Below are positions 40,301-54,200 of a DNA stretch of 64,000 bases, in pieces (position 1 is the first letter of the stretch; each line of letters opens with the position of its first letter). The notes beneath the pieces were generated by a model. That model was not told the origin of the DNA. It did not search any database and was given only the letters and a program-made list of their open reading frames with translations. Both the position numbers and the translations under genes were made by a program. The DNA comes from Apostichopus japonicus (lineage: Eukaryota > Echinodermata > Holothuroidea > Aspidochirotida > Stichopodidae), in NCBI RefSeq assembly GCF_037975245.1, contig NC_092566.1, positions 12,705,001 to 12,769,000 of the forward strand. Reading direction: 5' to 3'.

Positions 40301-43300
40301 CGAATGTTCGGTATCAATCAATCTAATGCACGTTACCGATCAATCGAATGTTCGGAACCTATCAATCGAATGTGCGGTACCGATCAATCGAATGTGCGGT
40401 ACCGATTAATCGAATGTGCGATTTCGATGAATTGAATGTGCGTTACCGATAAATCGAATGTGCGATTTCGATGAATTGAATGTGCGTAACCGATAAATCG
40501 AATGTGCGGTACCGATCAATCGAATGTTCGGTACCGATTAATCGAATGTTCGGTACCGATCAATCGAATGTACGGTATCGATCAATCGAATGTGCGGTAC
40601 AGATGATTCGAATGTTCGGTACCGATAAATCGAATGTGGGGTACCGATCAATCGAATGTTCTGTACCGATTAATCGAATGTGCGGTACCGATCAATCGAA
40701 TGTACGGTATCGATCAATCGAATGTGCGGTACCGATCAATCGAATGTGCAGCACCTATGAATCGAATGTTCGGTACCGATCAATCGAATGTGCGGCACCT
40801 ATGATTCGAATGTGCGTAACCGATGTATCGAGTGTGCGGTATCGATCAATCGAATGTGCGGTATCGATCAATCGAATGTGCGGTACCGATGAATCGAATG
40901 TGCGGTACCGATGAATCGATTGTGCGGTACCTATCAATGGAAAGTACGGTACAGATCAATCGAATGTTCGGTATCTATCAATCGAATGTGCGGTACCATT
41001 CAATCGAATGTGCGTTACCGAACAATCGAATGTGCGGTACCGAACAATCGAATGTGCGATACCGATCAATCGAATGTTCGGTACCTATCAATGGAATGTA
41101 CGGTACAGATCAATCGCATGTTCGGTACCTATCAATCGAATGTGCGGTACCGATCAATCGAATGTGCGTTACCGAACAATCGAATGTGCCGTATCGATCG
41201 ATTGAATGTGCGTTACCGATTAATAGAATGTTCGCAACCGATCAATCGAAAGTTCAGTACCGATCAATCGAAAATGCGGTACCGCACATTCGAATGTGCA
41301 GTACCGATCAATCGAATGTTCGGTACCGATTAATCGAATGTGCGGTACCGATCAATCGAATGTGCGGCACCTATGATTCGAATGTGCGTAACCGATGTAT
41401 CGAGTGTGCGGTATCGATCAATCGAATGTGCGGTACCGATGAATCGAATGTGCGGTACCGATGAATCGATTGTGCGGTACCTATCAATGGAATGTACGGT
41501 ACAGATCAATCGATTGTGCGTTACCGAACAATCGAATGTGCGGTATCGATCAATCGAATGTGCGGTACCGATCAATCGAATGTTCGGTATCAATCAATCT
41601 AATGCACGTTACCGATCAATCGAATGTTCGGAACCTATCAATCGAATGTGCAGTACCGATCAATCGAATGTGCGGTACCGATCAATCGAATGTGCGATTT
41701 CGATGAATTGAATGTGCGTTACCGATAAATCGAATGTGCGGTACCAATCAATCGAATGTTCGGTACCGAATAATCGAATGTGCGGTACCGATCAATCGAA
41801 TGTGCGGCAGCTATGAATCGAATGTGCGTAACCGATGTATCGAGTGTTCGGTATCGATCAATCGAATGTGCGGTATCGATCAATCGAATGTGCGGTATCG
41901 ATCAATCGAATGTTCGGTATCAATCAATCTAATGCACGTTACCGATCAATCGAATGTTCGGAACCTATCAATCGAATGTGCTGTACCGATCAATCGAATG
42001 TGCGGTACCGATTAATCGAATGTGCGATTTCGATGAATGGAATGTGCGTTACCGATAAATCGAATGTGCGGTATCGATGAATTGAATGTGCGGTACCGAT
42101 GAATTGAATGTGCGTAACCGATAAATCGAATGTGCGGTACCGATCAATCGAATGTTCGGTACCGATTAATCGAATGTTCGGTACCGATCAATCGAATGTA
42201 CGGTATCGATCAATCGAATGTGCGCTACAGATGATTCGAATGTTCGGTACCGATCAATCGAATGTGCGGTACCGATCAATCGAATGTACGGTATCGATCA
42301 ATCGAATGTGCGGTACCGATCAATCGAATGTGCAGCACCTATGAATCGAATGTTCGGTACCGATCAATCGAATGTGCGGCACTTATGATTCGAATGTGCG
42401 TAACCGATGTATCGAGTGTGCGGTATCGATCAATCGAATGTGCGGTACCTATCAATCGAATGTGCGGTACCGATCAATCGAATGTGCGTTACCGAACAAT
42501 CGAATGTGCCGTACCGATCAATCGAATGTGCGGTACCGATGAATCGATTGTGCGGTACCTATCAATGGAATGTACGGTACAGATCAATCGAATGTACGGT
42601 ATCTATCAATCGAATGTGCGGTACCATTCAATCGAATGTGCGTTACCGAACAATCGAATATGCGATACCGATCAATCGAATGTTCGGTACCTATCAATGG
42701 AATGTACGGTACAGATCAATCGCATGTTCGGTACCTATCAATCGAATGTGCGGTACCGATCAATCGAATGTGCGGTACCGATCAATCGAATGTTCGCTAC
42801 CGATTAATCGAATGTGCGGTACCGATCAATCGAATGTACGGTATCGATCAATCGAATGTGCGGTACCGATCAATCGAATGTGCAGCACCTATGAATCGAA
42901 TGTTCGGTACCGATCAATCGAATGTGCGGCACCTATGATTCGAATGTGCGTAACCGATGTATCGAGTGTGCGGTATCGATCAATCGAATGTGCGGTACCT
43001 ATCAATCGAATGTGCGGTACCGATCAATCGAATGTGCGTTACCGAACAATCGAATGTTCGGTACCTATCAATGGAATGTACGGTACAGATCAATCGCATG
43101 TTCGGTACCTATCAATCGAATGTGCGGTACCGATCAATCGAATGTGCGTTACCGAACAATCGAATGTGCTGTATCGATCGATCGAATGTGCGTTACCGAT
43201 TAATAGAATGTTCGCAACCGATCAATCGAAAGTTCAGTACCGATCAATCGAAAATGCGGTACCGTACATTCGAATGTGCAGTACCGATCAATCGAATGTT

Positions 43301-44801
43301 CGGTACCGATTAATCGAATGTGCGGTACCGATCAATCGAATGTGCGGCACCTATGATTCGAATGTGCGTAACCGATGTATCGAGTGTGCGGTATCGATCA
43401 ATCGAATGTGCGGTATCGATCAATCGAATGTGCGGTACCGATGAATCGAATGTGCGGTACCGATGAATCGATTGTGCGGTACCTATCAATGGAATGTACG
43501 GTACAGATCAATCGCATGTTCGGTACCTATCAATCGAATGTACGGTACCGATCAATCGAATGTGCGTTACCGAACAATCGAATGTGCCGTATCGATCGAT
43601 CGAATGTGCGTTACCGATTAATAGAATGTTCGGTACCGATGAATCGAATGTGCGGTACAGATGATTCGAATGTTCGGTACCGATCAATCGAATGTGAGTT
43701 ACCGATCAATGGAATGTTCGGAACCGATCAATCGAATGTGCGGTACCGATCAATCGAATGTGCGGTACCGATCAATCGAATGTTCGGTATCAATCAATCT
43801 AATGCACGTTACCGATCAATCGAATGTTCGGAACCTATCAATGGAATGTGCGGTACCGATAAATCGAATGTGCGATACCGATTAATCGAATGTGCGATTT
43901 CGATGAATTGAATGTGCGTTACCGATAAATCGAATGTGCGGTATCGATGAATTGAATGTGCGGTACCGATCAATCGAATGTGCAGCACCTATGAATCGAA
44001 TGTTCGGTACCGATCAATCGAATGTGCGGCACCTATGATTCGAATGTGCGTAACCGATGTATCGAGTGTGCGGTATCGATCAATCGAATGTGCGGTATCG
44101 ATCAATCGAATGTGCGGTACCGATCAATCGAATGTGCGGTACCGATCAATCGATTGTGCGGTACCTATCAATGGAATGTACGGTACAGATCAATCGAATG
44201 TTCGGTATCTATCAATCGAATGTGCGGTACCATTCAATCGAATGTGCGTTACCGAACAATCGAATGTGCGGTACCGAACAATCGAATGTGCGATACCGAT
44301 CAATCGAATGTTCGGTACCTATCAATGGAATGTACGGTACAGATCAATCGCATGTTCGGTACCTATCAATCGAATGTGCGGTACCGATCAATCGAATGTG
44401 CGTTACCGAACAATCGAATGTGCCGTATCGATCGATCGAATGTGCGTTACCGATTAATAGAATGTTCGCAACCGATCAATCGAAAGTTCAGTACCGATCA
44501 ATCGAAAATGCGGTACCGCACATTCGAATGTGCAGTACCGATCAATCGATTGTTCGGTACCGATTAATCGAATGTGCGGTACCGATCAATCGAATGTGCG
44601 GCACCTATGATTCGAATGTGCGTAACCGATGTATCGAGTGTGCGGTATCGATCAATCGAATGTGCGGTATCGATCAATCGAATGTGCGGTACCGATGAAT
44701 CGAATGTGCCGTACCGATGAATCGATTGTGCGGTACCGATCAATGGAATGTACGGTACAGATCAATCGAATGTGCGTTACCGAACAATCGAATGTGCGGT
44801 A
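31304..44801 (+). repeat. 848-bp block shared between 31.3 kb and 43.95 kb
   Basis: Positions 31304-32151 and 43954-44801 match at an offset of 12,650 bp (575 units). They share the diagnostic order CAGCACCTATGAATCG, GATGATTCG, GATGTATCGAGTG, CCATTCAATCG, CGCATGTTCGG and the 16-bp palindrome. The few differences include GATGAATCGATTG against GATCAATCGATTG near 31495/44145. A related copy of the first part lies at 49016-49561. The intervening 11.8 kb is other satellite sequence. The copies are dispersed inside the array, not adjacent. Confidence 0.7.
32927..35871 (+). repeat. 1496-bp (68-unit) tandem duplication
   Basis: The segment 32927-34375 recurs at 34423-35871, offset 1496 bp, with no difference noticed over about 1,449 bp. 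The left boundary is the change GAACAATCG to GATCAATCG at 32926/34422. The right boundary is ACCATTCAATCG at 34376 against ACCGATCAATCG. Several plus and minus frames (for example 33388-33573 against 34884-35069 on the minus strand) translate identically. Each copy contains one 16-bp palindromic unit (33166 and 34662). Such identity in a substitution-rich array points to a recent event, or an assembly duplication. Confidence 0.85.
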
Positions 44802-44920
44802 TCGATCAATCGAATGTGCGGTACCGATCAATCGAATGTTCGGTACCGATTAATCGAATGTTCGGTACCGATCAATCGAATGTACTGTATCGATCAATCG
44901 AATGTGCGGTACAGATGATT

Positions 44921-47900
44921 CGAATGTTCGGTACCGATCAATCGAATGTGCGGTACCGATCAATCGAATGTACGGTATCGATCAATCGAATGTGCGGTAC
45001 CGATCAATCGAATGTGCAGCACCTATGAATCGAATGTTCGGTACCGATCAATCGAATGTGCGGCACCTATGATTCGAATGTGCGTAACCGATGTATCGAG
45101 TGTGCGGTATCGATCAATCGAATGTGCGGTACCTATCAATCGAATGTGCGGTACCGATCAATCGAATGTGCGTTACCGAACAATCGAATGTGCCGTACCT
45201 ATCAATCGAATGTGCGGTACCGATGAATCGATTGTGCGGTATCTATCAATCGAATGTGCGGTACCATTCAATCGAATGTGCGTTACCGAACAATCGAATG
45301 TGCGATACCGATCAATCGAATGTTCGGTACCTATCAATGGAATGTACGGTACAGATCAATCGCATGTTCGGTACCTATCAATCGAATGTGCGGTACCGAT
45401 CAATCGAATGTGCGGTACCGATCAATCGAATGTTCGCTACCGATTAATCGAATGTGCGGTACCGATCAATCGAATGTACGGTATCGATCAATCGAATGTG
45501 CGGTACCGATCAATCGAATGTGCAGCACCTATGAATCGAATGTTCGGTACCGATCAATCGAATGTGCGGCACCTATGATTCGAATGTGCGTAACCGATGT
45601 ATCGAGTGTGCGGTATCGATCAATCGAATGTGCGGTACCTATCAATCGAATGTGCGGTACCGATCAATCGAATGTGCGTTACCGAACAATCGAATGTTCG
45701 GTACCTATCAATGGAATGTACGGTACAGATCAATCGCATGTTCGGTACCTATCAATCGAATGTGCGGTACCGATCAATCGAATGTGCGTTACCGAACAAT
45801 CGAATGTGCCGTATCGATCGATCGAATGTGCGTTACCGATTAATACAATGTTCGCAACCGATCAATCGAAAGTTCAGTACCGATCAATCGAAAATGCGGT
45901 ACCGCACATTCGAATGTGCAGTACCGATCAATCGAATGTTCGGTACCGATTAATCGAATGTGCGGTACCGATCAATCGAATGTGCGGCACCTATGATTCG
46001 AATGTGCGTAACCGATGTATCGAGTGTGCGGTATCGATCAATCGAATGTGCGGTATCGATCAATCGAATGTGCGGTACCGATGAATCGAATGTGCGGTAC
46101 CGATGAATCGATTGTGCGGTACCTATCAATGGAATGTACGGTACAGATCAATCGCATGTTCGGTACCTATCAATCGAATGTACGGTACCGATCAATCGAA
46201 TGTGCGTTACCGAACAATCGAATGTGCCGTATCGATCGATCGAATGTGCGTTACCGATTAATAGAATGTTCGGTACCGATGAATCGAATGTGCGGTACAG
46301 ATGATTCGAATGTTCGGTACCGATCAATCGAATGTGAGTTACCGATCAATGGAATGTTCGGAACCGATCAATCGAATGTGCGGTACCGATCAATCGAATG
46401 TGCGGTACCGATCAATCGAATGTTCGGTATCAATCAATCTAATGCACGTTACCGATCAATCGAATGTTCGGAACCTATCAATCGAATGTTCGGTACCGAT
46501 CAATCGAATGTGAGTTACCGATCAATGGAATGTTCGGAACCGATCAATCGAATGTGCGGTACCGATCAATCGAATGTGCGGTACCGATCAATCGAATGTT
46601 CGGTATCAATCAATCTAATGCACGTTACCGATCAATCGAATGTTCGGAACCGATCAATCGAATGTGCGGCACCTATGATTCGAATGTGCGTAACCGATGT
46701 ATCGAGTGTGCGGTATCGATCAATCGAATGTTCGGTACCGATCAATCGAATGTGCGGTACCGATCAATCGAATGTACGGTATCGATCAATCGAATGTGCG
46801 GTACCGATCAATCGAATGTGCAGCACCTATGAATCGAATGTTCGGTACCGATCAATCGAATGTGCGGCACCTATGATTCGAATGTGCGTAACCGATGTAT
46901 CGAGTGTGCGGTATCGATCAATCGAATGTGCGGTACCTATCAATCGAATGTGCGGTACCGATCAATCGAATGTGCGTTACCGAACAATCGAATGTGCCGT
47001 ACCTATCAATCGAATGTGCGGTACCGATGAATCGATTGTGCGGTATCTATCAATCGAATGTGCGGTACCATTCAATCGAATGTGCGTTACCGAACAATCG
47101 AATGTGCGATACCGATCAATCGAATGTTCGGTACCTATCAATGGAATGTACGGTACAGATCAATCGCATGTTCGGTACCTATCAATCGAATGTGCGGTAC
47201 CGATCAATCGAATGTGCGGTACCGATCAATCGAATGTTCGCTACCGATTAATCGAATGTGCGGTACCGATCAATCGAATGTACGGTATCGATCAATCGAA
47301 TGTGCGGTACCGATCAATCGAATGTGCAGCACCTATGAATCGAATGTTCGGTACCGATCAATCGAATGTGCGGCACCTATGATTCGAATGTGCGTAACCG
47401 ATGTATCGAGTGTGCGGTATCGATCAATCGAATGTGCGGTACCTATCAATCGAATGTGCGGTACCGATCAATCGAATGTGCGTTACCGAACAATCGAATG
47501 TTCGGTACCTATCAATGGAATGTACGGTACAGATCAATCGCATGTTCGGTACCTATCAATCGAATGTGCGGTACCGATCAATCGAATGTGCGTTACCGAA
47601 CAATCGAATGTGCCGTATCGATCGATCGAATGTGCGTTACCGATTAATACAATGTTCGCAACCGATCAATCGAAAGTTCAGTACCGATCAATCGAAAATG
47701 CGGTACCGCACATTCGAATGTGCAGTACCGATCAATCGAATGTTCGGTACCGATTAATCGAATGTGCGGTACCGATCAATCGAATGTGCGGCACCTATGA
47801 TTCGAATGTGCGTAACCGATGTATCGAGTGTGCGGTATCGATCAATCGAATGTGCGGTATCGATCAATCGAATGTGCGGTACCGATGAATCGAATGTGCG

Positions 47901-48293
47901 GTACCGATGAATCGATTGTGCGGTACCTATCAATGGAATGTACGGTACAGATCAATCGCATGTTCGGTACCTATCAATCGAATGTACGGTACCGATCAAT
48001 CGAATGTGCGTTACCGAACAATCGAATGTGCCGTATCGATCGATCGAATGTGCGTTACCGATTAATAGAATGTTCGGTACCGATGAATCGAATGTGCGGT
48101 ACAGATGATTCGAATGTTCGGTACCGATCAATCGAATGTGAGTTACCGATCAATGGAATGTTCGGAACCGATCAATCGAATGTGCGGTACCGATCAATCG
48201 AATGTGCGGTACCGATCAATCGAATGTTCGGTATCAATCAATCTAATGCACGTTACCGATCAATCGAATGTTCGGAACCTATCAATCGAATGT
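44921..48293 (+). repeat. 1804-bp (82-unit) tandem duplication
   Basis: Positions 44921-46489 and 46725-48293 match at an offset of 1804 bp over about 1,569 bp, with identical translations in overlapping frames (for example 45254-46084 against 47058-47888). The copies diverge at 46490, where the first has GTTCGG and the second GTGCGG. The 235 bp between them is a further local rearrangement that includes a 176-bp duplication. Each copy carries one 16-bp palindromic unit (45904 and 47708). Confidence 0.85.
46310..46652 (+). repeat. 176-bp (eight-unit) tandem duplication
   Basis: The series GATCAATCGAATGTGAG, TTACCGATCAATGG, TTCGGAACCG and ATCAATCTAATGCACG appears twice in succession at an offset of 176 bp (GTGAG at 46334 and 46510). 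The match covers about 46310-46476 and 46486-46652 and ends where ACCTATCAATCG changes to ACCGATCAATCG. The pair sits between the two copies of the 1804-bp duplication and occurs only once elsewhere in the equivalent position (about 48,115 to 48,290). Confidence 0.75.
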
Positions 48294-51200
48294 GCGGTAC
48301 CGATAAATCGAATGTGCGATACCGATTAATCGAATGTGCGATTTCGATGAATTGAATGTGCGTTACCGATAAATCGAATGTGCGGTATCGATGAATTGAA
48401 GGTGCGGTACCGATCAATCGAATGTGCGGTACCGATCAATCGAATGTGCGGTACCGATTAATCGAATGTGCGATTTCGACGAATTGAATGTGCGTAACCG
48501 ATAAATCGAATGTGCGGTACCGATCAATCGAATGTTCGGTATCGATCAATCGAATGTGCGGTACAGATGATTCGAATGTTCGGTACCGATAAATCGAATG
48601 TGCGGTACCGATCAATCGAATGTTCGGTACCGATCAATCGAATGTGCGGTACCGATCAATCGAATGTACGGTATCGATCAATCGAATGTGCGGTACCGAT
48701 CAATCGAATGTGCAGCACCTATGAATCGAATGTTCGGTACCGATCAATCGAATGTGCGGCACCTATGAATCGAATGTTCGGTACCGATCAATCGAATGTA
48801 CGGTATCGATCAATCGAATGTGCGGTACAGATGATTCGAATGTTCGGTACCGATAAATCGAATGTGCGGTACCGATCAATCGAATGTTCGGTACCGATTA
48901 ATCGAATGTGCGGTACCGATCAATCGAATGTACGGTATCGATCAATCGAATGTGCGGTACCGATCAATCGAATGTGCAGCACCTATGAATCGAATGTTCG
49001 GTACCGATCAATCGAATGTGCGGCACCTATGAATCGAATGTGCGTAACCGATGTATCGAGTGTGCGGTATCGATCAATCGAATGTGCGGTATCGATCAAT
49101 CTAATGTGCGGTACCGATCAATCGAATGTGCGGTACCGATGAATCGATTGTGCGGTACCTATCAATGGAATGTACGGTACAGATCAATCGAATGTTCGGT
49201 ATCTATCAATCGAATGTGCGGTACCATTCAATCGAATGTGCGTTACCGAACAATCGAATGTGCGGTACCGAACAATCGAATGTGCGATACCGATCAATCG
49301 AATGTTCGGTACCTATCAATGGAATGTACGGTACAGATCAATCGCATGTTCGGTACCTATCAATCGAATGTGCGGTACCGATCAATCGAATGTGCGTTAC
49401 CGAACAATCGAATGTGCCGTATCGATCGATCGAATGTGCGTTACCGATTAATAGAATGTTCGCAACCGATCAATCGAAAGTTCAGTACCGATCAATCGAA
49501 AATGCGGTACCGATCATTCGAATGTGCAGTACCGATCAATCGATTGTTCGGTACCGATTAATCGAATGTGCGGTACCGATCAATGGAATGTGCGGCACCT
49601 ATGATTCGAATGTGCGTAACCGATGTATCGAGTGTGCGGTATCGATCAATCGAATGTGCGGTATCGATCAATCGAATGTGCGGTACCGATGAATCGAATG
49701 TGCGGTACCGATGAATCGATTGAGCGGTACCTATCAATGGAATGTACGGTACAGATCAATCGCATGTTCGGTACCTATCAATCGAATGTACGGTACCGAT
49801 CAATCGAATGTGCGTTACCGAACAATCGAATGTGCCGTATCGATCGATCGAATGTGCGTTACCGATTAATAGAATGTTCGGTACCGATGAATCGAATGTG
49901 CGGTACAGATGATTCGAATGTTCGGTACCGATCAATCGAATGTGAGTTACCGATCAATGGAATGTTCGGAACCGATCAATCGAATTTGCGGAACCGATCA
50001 ATCGAATGTGCTTTATCGATCAATCGAATGTTCCCAACCGATCAATCGAAAGTTCGGTACCGATCAATCGAAAATGCGATACCGAACATTCGAATGTGCA
50101 GTACCGATCAATCGAATGTTCGGTACCGAATAATCGAATGTGCGGTACCGATCAATCGAATGTGCGGCAGCTATGAATCGAATGTGCGTAACCGATGTAT
50201 CGAGTGTGCGGTATCGATCAATCGAATGTGCGGTATCGATCAATCGAATGTGCGGTACCGATCAATCGAATGTTCGGTATCAATCAATCTAATGCACGTT
50301 ACCGATCAATCGAATGTTCGGAACCTATCAATCGAATGTGCGGTATCGATCAATCGAATGTGCGGTACCGATTAATCGAATGTGCGATTTCGATGAATTG
50401 AATGTGCGTTACCGATAAATCGAATGTGCGGTATCGATGAATTGAAGGTGCGGTACCGATCAATCGAATGTGCGGTACCGATCAATCGAATGTGCGGTAC
50501 CGATTAATCGAATGTGCGATTTCGATGAATTGAATGTGCGTAACCGATAAATCGAATGTGCGGTACCGATCAATCGAATGTTCGGTACCGATTAATCGAA
50601 TGTTCGGTACCGATCAATCGAATGTACGGTATCGATCAATCGAATATGCGGTACAGATGATTCGAATGTTCGGTACCGATAAATCGAATGTGCGGTACCG
50701 ATCAATCGAATGTTCGGTACCGATTAATCGAATGTGCGGTACCGATCAATCGAATGTACGGTATCGATCAATCGAATGTGCGATACCGATCAATCGAATG
50801 TTCGGCACCTATGAATCGAATGTTCGGTACCGATCAATCGAATGTGCGACACCTATGATTCGAATGTGCGTAACCGATCTATCGAGTGTGCGGTATCGAT
50901 CAATCGAATGTGCGGTATCGATCAATCGAAAGTTCGGTACCGATCAATCGAAAATGCGATACCGAAAATTCGAATGTGCAGTACCGATCAATCGAATGTT
51001 CGGTACCGAATAATCGAATGTGCGGTACCGATCAATCGAATGTGCGGCAGCTATGAATCGAATGTGCGTAACCGATGTATCGAGTGTGCGGTATCGATCA
51101 ATCGAATGTGCGGTATCGATCAATCGAATGTGCGGTACCGATCAATCGAATGTTCGGTATCAATCAATCTAATGCACGTTACCGATCAATCGAATGTTCG

Positions 51201-54200
51201 GAACCTATCAATCGAATGTGCGGTACCGATTAATCGAATGTGAGATTTCGATGAATTGAATGTGCGTTACCGATAAATCGAATGTGCGGTATCGATGAAC
51301 TGAAGGTGCGGTACCGATCAATCGAATGTGCGTAACCGATAAATCGAATTAGCGGTACCGATCAATCGAATGTTCGGTACCGATTAATCGAATGTTCGGT
51401 ACCGATCAATCGAATGTACGGTATCGATCAATCGAATGTGCGGTACAGATGATTCGAATGTTCGGTACCGATAAATCGAATGTGCGGTACCGATCAATCG
51501 AATGTTCGGTACCGATTAATCGAATGTGCGGTACCGATCAATCGAATGTACGGTATCGATCAATCGAATGTGCGGTACCGATCAATCGAATGTGCAGCAC
51601 CTATGAATCGAATGTTCGGTACCGATCAATCGAATGTGCGACACCTATGATTCGAATGTGCGTAACCGATCTATCGAGTGTGCGGTATCGATCAATCGAA
51701 TGTGCGTTATCGATCAATCGAATGTGCGGTACCGATCAATCGAATGTGCGGTACAGATCAATCGAATGTTCGGTATCTATCAATCGAATGTGCGGTACCA
51801 TTCAATCGAATGTGCGTTACCGAACAATCGAATGTGCGGTACCGAACAATCGAATGTGCGATACCGATCAATCGAATGTTCGGTACCTATCAATGGAATG
51901 TACGGTACAGATCAATCGCATGTTCGGTACCTATCAATCGAATGTGCGGTACCGATCAATCGAATGTGCGTTACCGAACAATCGAATGTGCCGTATCGAT
52001 CGATCGAATGTGCGTTACCGATTAATAGAATGTTCGCAACCGATCAATCGAAAGTTCAGTACCGATCAATCGAAAATGCGGTACCGCACATTCGAATGTG
52101 CAGTACCGATCAATCGAATGTTCGGTACCGATTAATCGAATGTGCGGTACCGATCAATCGAATGTGCGGCACCTATGATTCGAATGTGCGTAACCGATGT
52201 ATCGAGTGTGCGGTATCGATCAATCGAATGTGCGGTATCGATCAATCGAATGTGCGGTACCGATGAATCGAATGTGCGGTACCGATCAATCGATTGTGCG
52301 GTACCTATCAATGGAATGTACGGTACCGATCAATCGCATGTTCGGTACCTATCAATGGAATGTGCGGTACCGATCAATCGAATGTGCGTTACCGAACAAT
52401 CGAATGTGCCGTATCGATCGATCGAATGTGCGTTACCGATTAATAGAATGTTCGCAACCGATCAATCGAAAGTTCAGTACCGATCAATCGAAAATGCGGT
52501 ACCGCACATTCGAATGTGCAGTACCGATCAATCGAATGTTCGGTACCGATTAATCGAATGTGCGGTACCGATCAATCGAATGTGCGGCACCTATGATTCG
52601 AATGTGCGTAACCGATGTATCGAGTGTGCGGTATCGATCAATCGAATGTGCGGTACCGATGAATCGAATGTGCGGTACCGATGAATCGAATGGGCGGTAC
52701 CGATGAATCGATTGAGCGGTACCTATCAATGGAATGTACGGTACAGATCAATCGCATGTTCGGTACCTATCAATCGAATGTACGGTACCGATCAATCGAA
52801 TGTGCGTTACCGAACAATCGAATGTGCCGTATCGATCGATCGAATGTGCGTTACCGATTAATAGAATGTTCGGTACCGATGAATCGAATGTGCGGTACAG
52901 ATGATTCGAATGTTCGGTACCGATCAATCGAATGTGAGTTACCGATCAATGGAATGTTCGGAACCGATCAATCGAATTTGCGGAACCGATCAATCGAATG
53001 TGCTTTATCGATCAATCGAATGTTCCCAACCGATCAATCGAAAGTTCGGTACCGATCAATCGAAAATGCGATACCGAACATTCGAATGTGCAGTACCGAT
53101 CAATCGAATGTTCGGTACCGAATAATCGAATGTGCGGTACCGATCAATCGAATGTGCGGCAGCTATGATTCGAATGTGCGTAACCGATGTATCGAGTGTG
53201 CGGTATCGATCAATCGAATGTGCGGTATCGATCAATCGAATGTGCGGTACCGAACAATCGAATGTGCGATACCGATCAATCGAATGTTCGGTACCTATCA
53301 ATGGAATGTACGGTACAGATCAATCGCATGTTCGGTACCTATCAATCGAATGTGCGGTACCGATCAATCGAATGTGCGTTACCGAACAATCGAATGTGCC
53401 GTATCGATCGATCGAATGTGCGTTACCGATTAATAGAATGTTCGCAACCGATCAATCGAAAGTTCAGTACCGATCAATTGAAAATGCGGTACCGCACATT
53501 CGAATGTGCAGTACCGATCAATCGAATGTTCGGTACCGATTAATCGAATGTGCGGTACCGATCAATCGAATGTGCGGCACCTATGATTCGAATGTGCGTA
53601 ACCGATGTATCGAGTGTGCGGTATCGATCAATCGAATGTGCGGTACCGATGAATCGAATGTGCGGTACCGATAAATCGAATGTGCGGTACCGATGAATCG
53701 ATTGAGCGGTACCTATCAATGGAATGTACGGTACAGATCAATCGCATGTTCGGTACCTATCAATCGAATGTACGGTACCGATCAATCGAATGTGCGTTAC
53801 CGAACAATCGAATGTGCCGTATCGATCGATCGAATGTGCGTTACCGATTAATAGAATGTTCGGTACCGATGAATCGAATGTGCGGTACAGATGATTCGAA
53901 TGTTCGGTACCGATCAATCGAATGTGAGTTACCGATCAATGGAATGTTCGGAACCGATCAATCGAATTTGCGGAACCGATCAATCGAATGTGCTTTATCG
54001 ATCAATCGAATGTTCGCAACCGATCAATCGAAAGTTCGGTACCGATCAATCGAAAATGCGATACCGAACATTCGAATGTGCAGTACCGATCAATCGAATG
54101 TTCGGTACCGATCAATCGAATGTTCGGTACCGATTAATCGAATGTTCGGTACCGATCAATCGAATGTACGGTATCGATCAATCGAATGTGCGGTACAGAT

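Larger units (their letters stand above)
35491..53168 (+). repeat. 1.8-kb block shared between 35.5 kb and 51.35 kb
   Basis: Positions 35491-37306 and 51353-53168 match at an offset of 15,862 bp (721 units) over about 1,816 bp, with a handful of substitutions (for example AAGGGAATG against AATGGAATG near 36031/51893, GATGAATCGATTG against GATCAATCGATTG near 36423/52285, GTGCGG against GGGCGG near 36829/52691). Part of the same block, 36800-37612, also matches 49670-50482 at 12,870 bp (585 units). Long-distance copies this similar, with divergent sequence between, argue for conversion or transfer inside the array, or for expansion of a larger block. Confidence 0.7.
29448..53509 (+). repeat. 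Units with a 16-bp perfect palindrome (15 copies, domain B)
   Basis: In these units GATCAATCG is replaced by GCACATTCG, so that with the following AATGTGC the sequence becomes the perfect palindrome GCACATTCGAATGTGC. It is preceded by CGGTACC, itself symmetric. Starts are 29448, 31868, 33166, 34662, 36224, 36642, 38380, 39546, 41284, 44518, 45904, 47708, 52086, 52504 and 53494. All spacings are whole multiples of 22 (for example 418, 990, 1386, 1496, 1738, 1804). Less symmetric forms, GAACATTCG and GTACATTCG, occur at the equivalent place in domain A, so the full palindrome arose stepwise by substitution. Confidence 0.85.

Noticed and set aside
46015-47382. 455-codon open frame in domain B
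   Set aside because: It crosses the junction of the 1804-bp duplication and a 176-bp duplication without any sign of frame selection. It is open only because all repeats there are exactly 22 bp and lack stop-creating variants.
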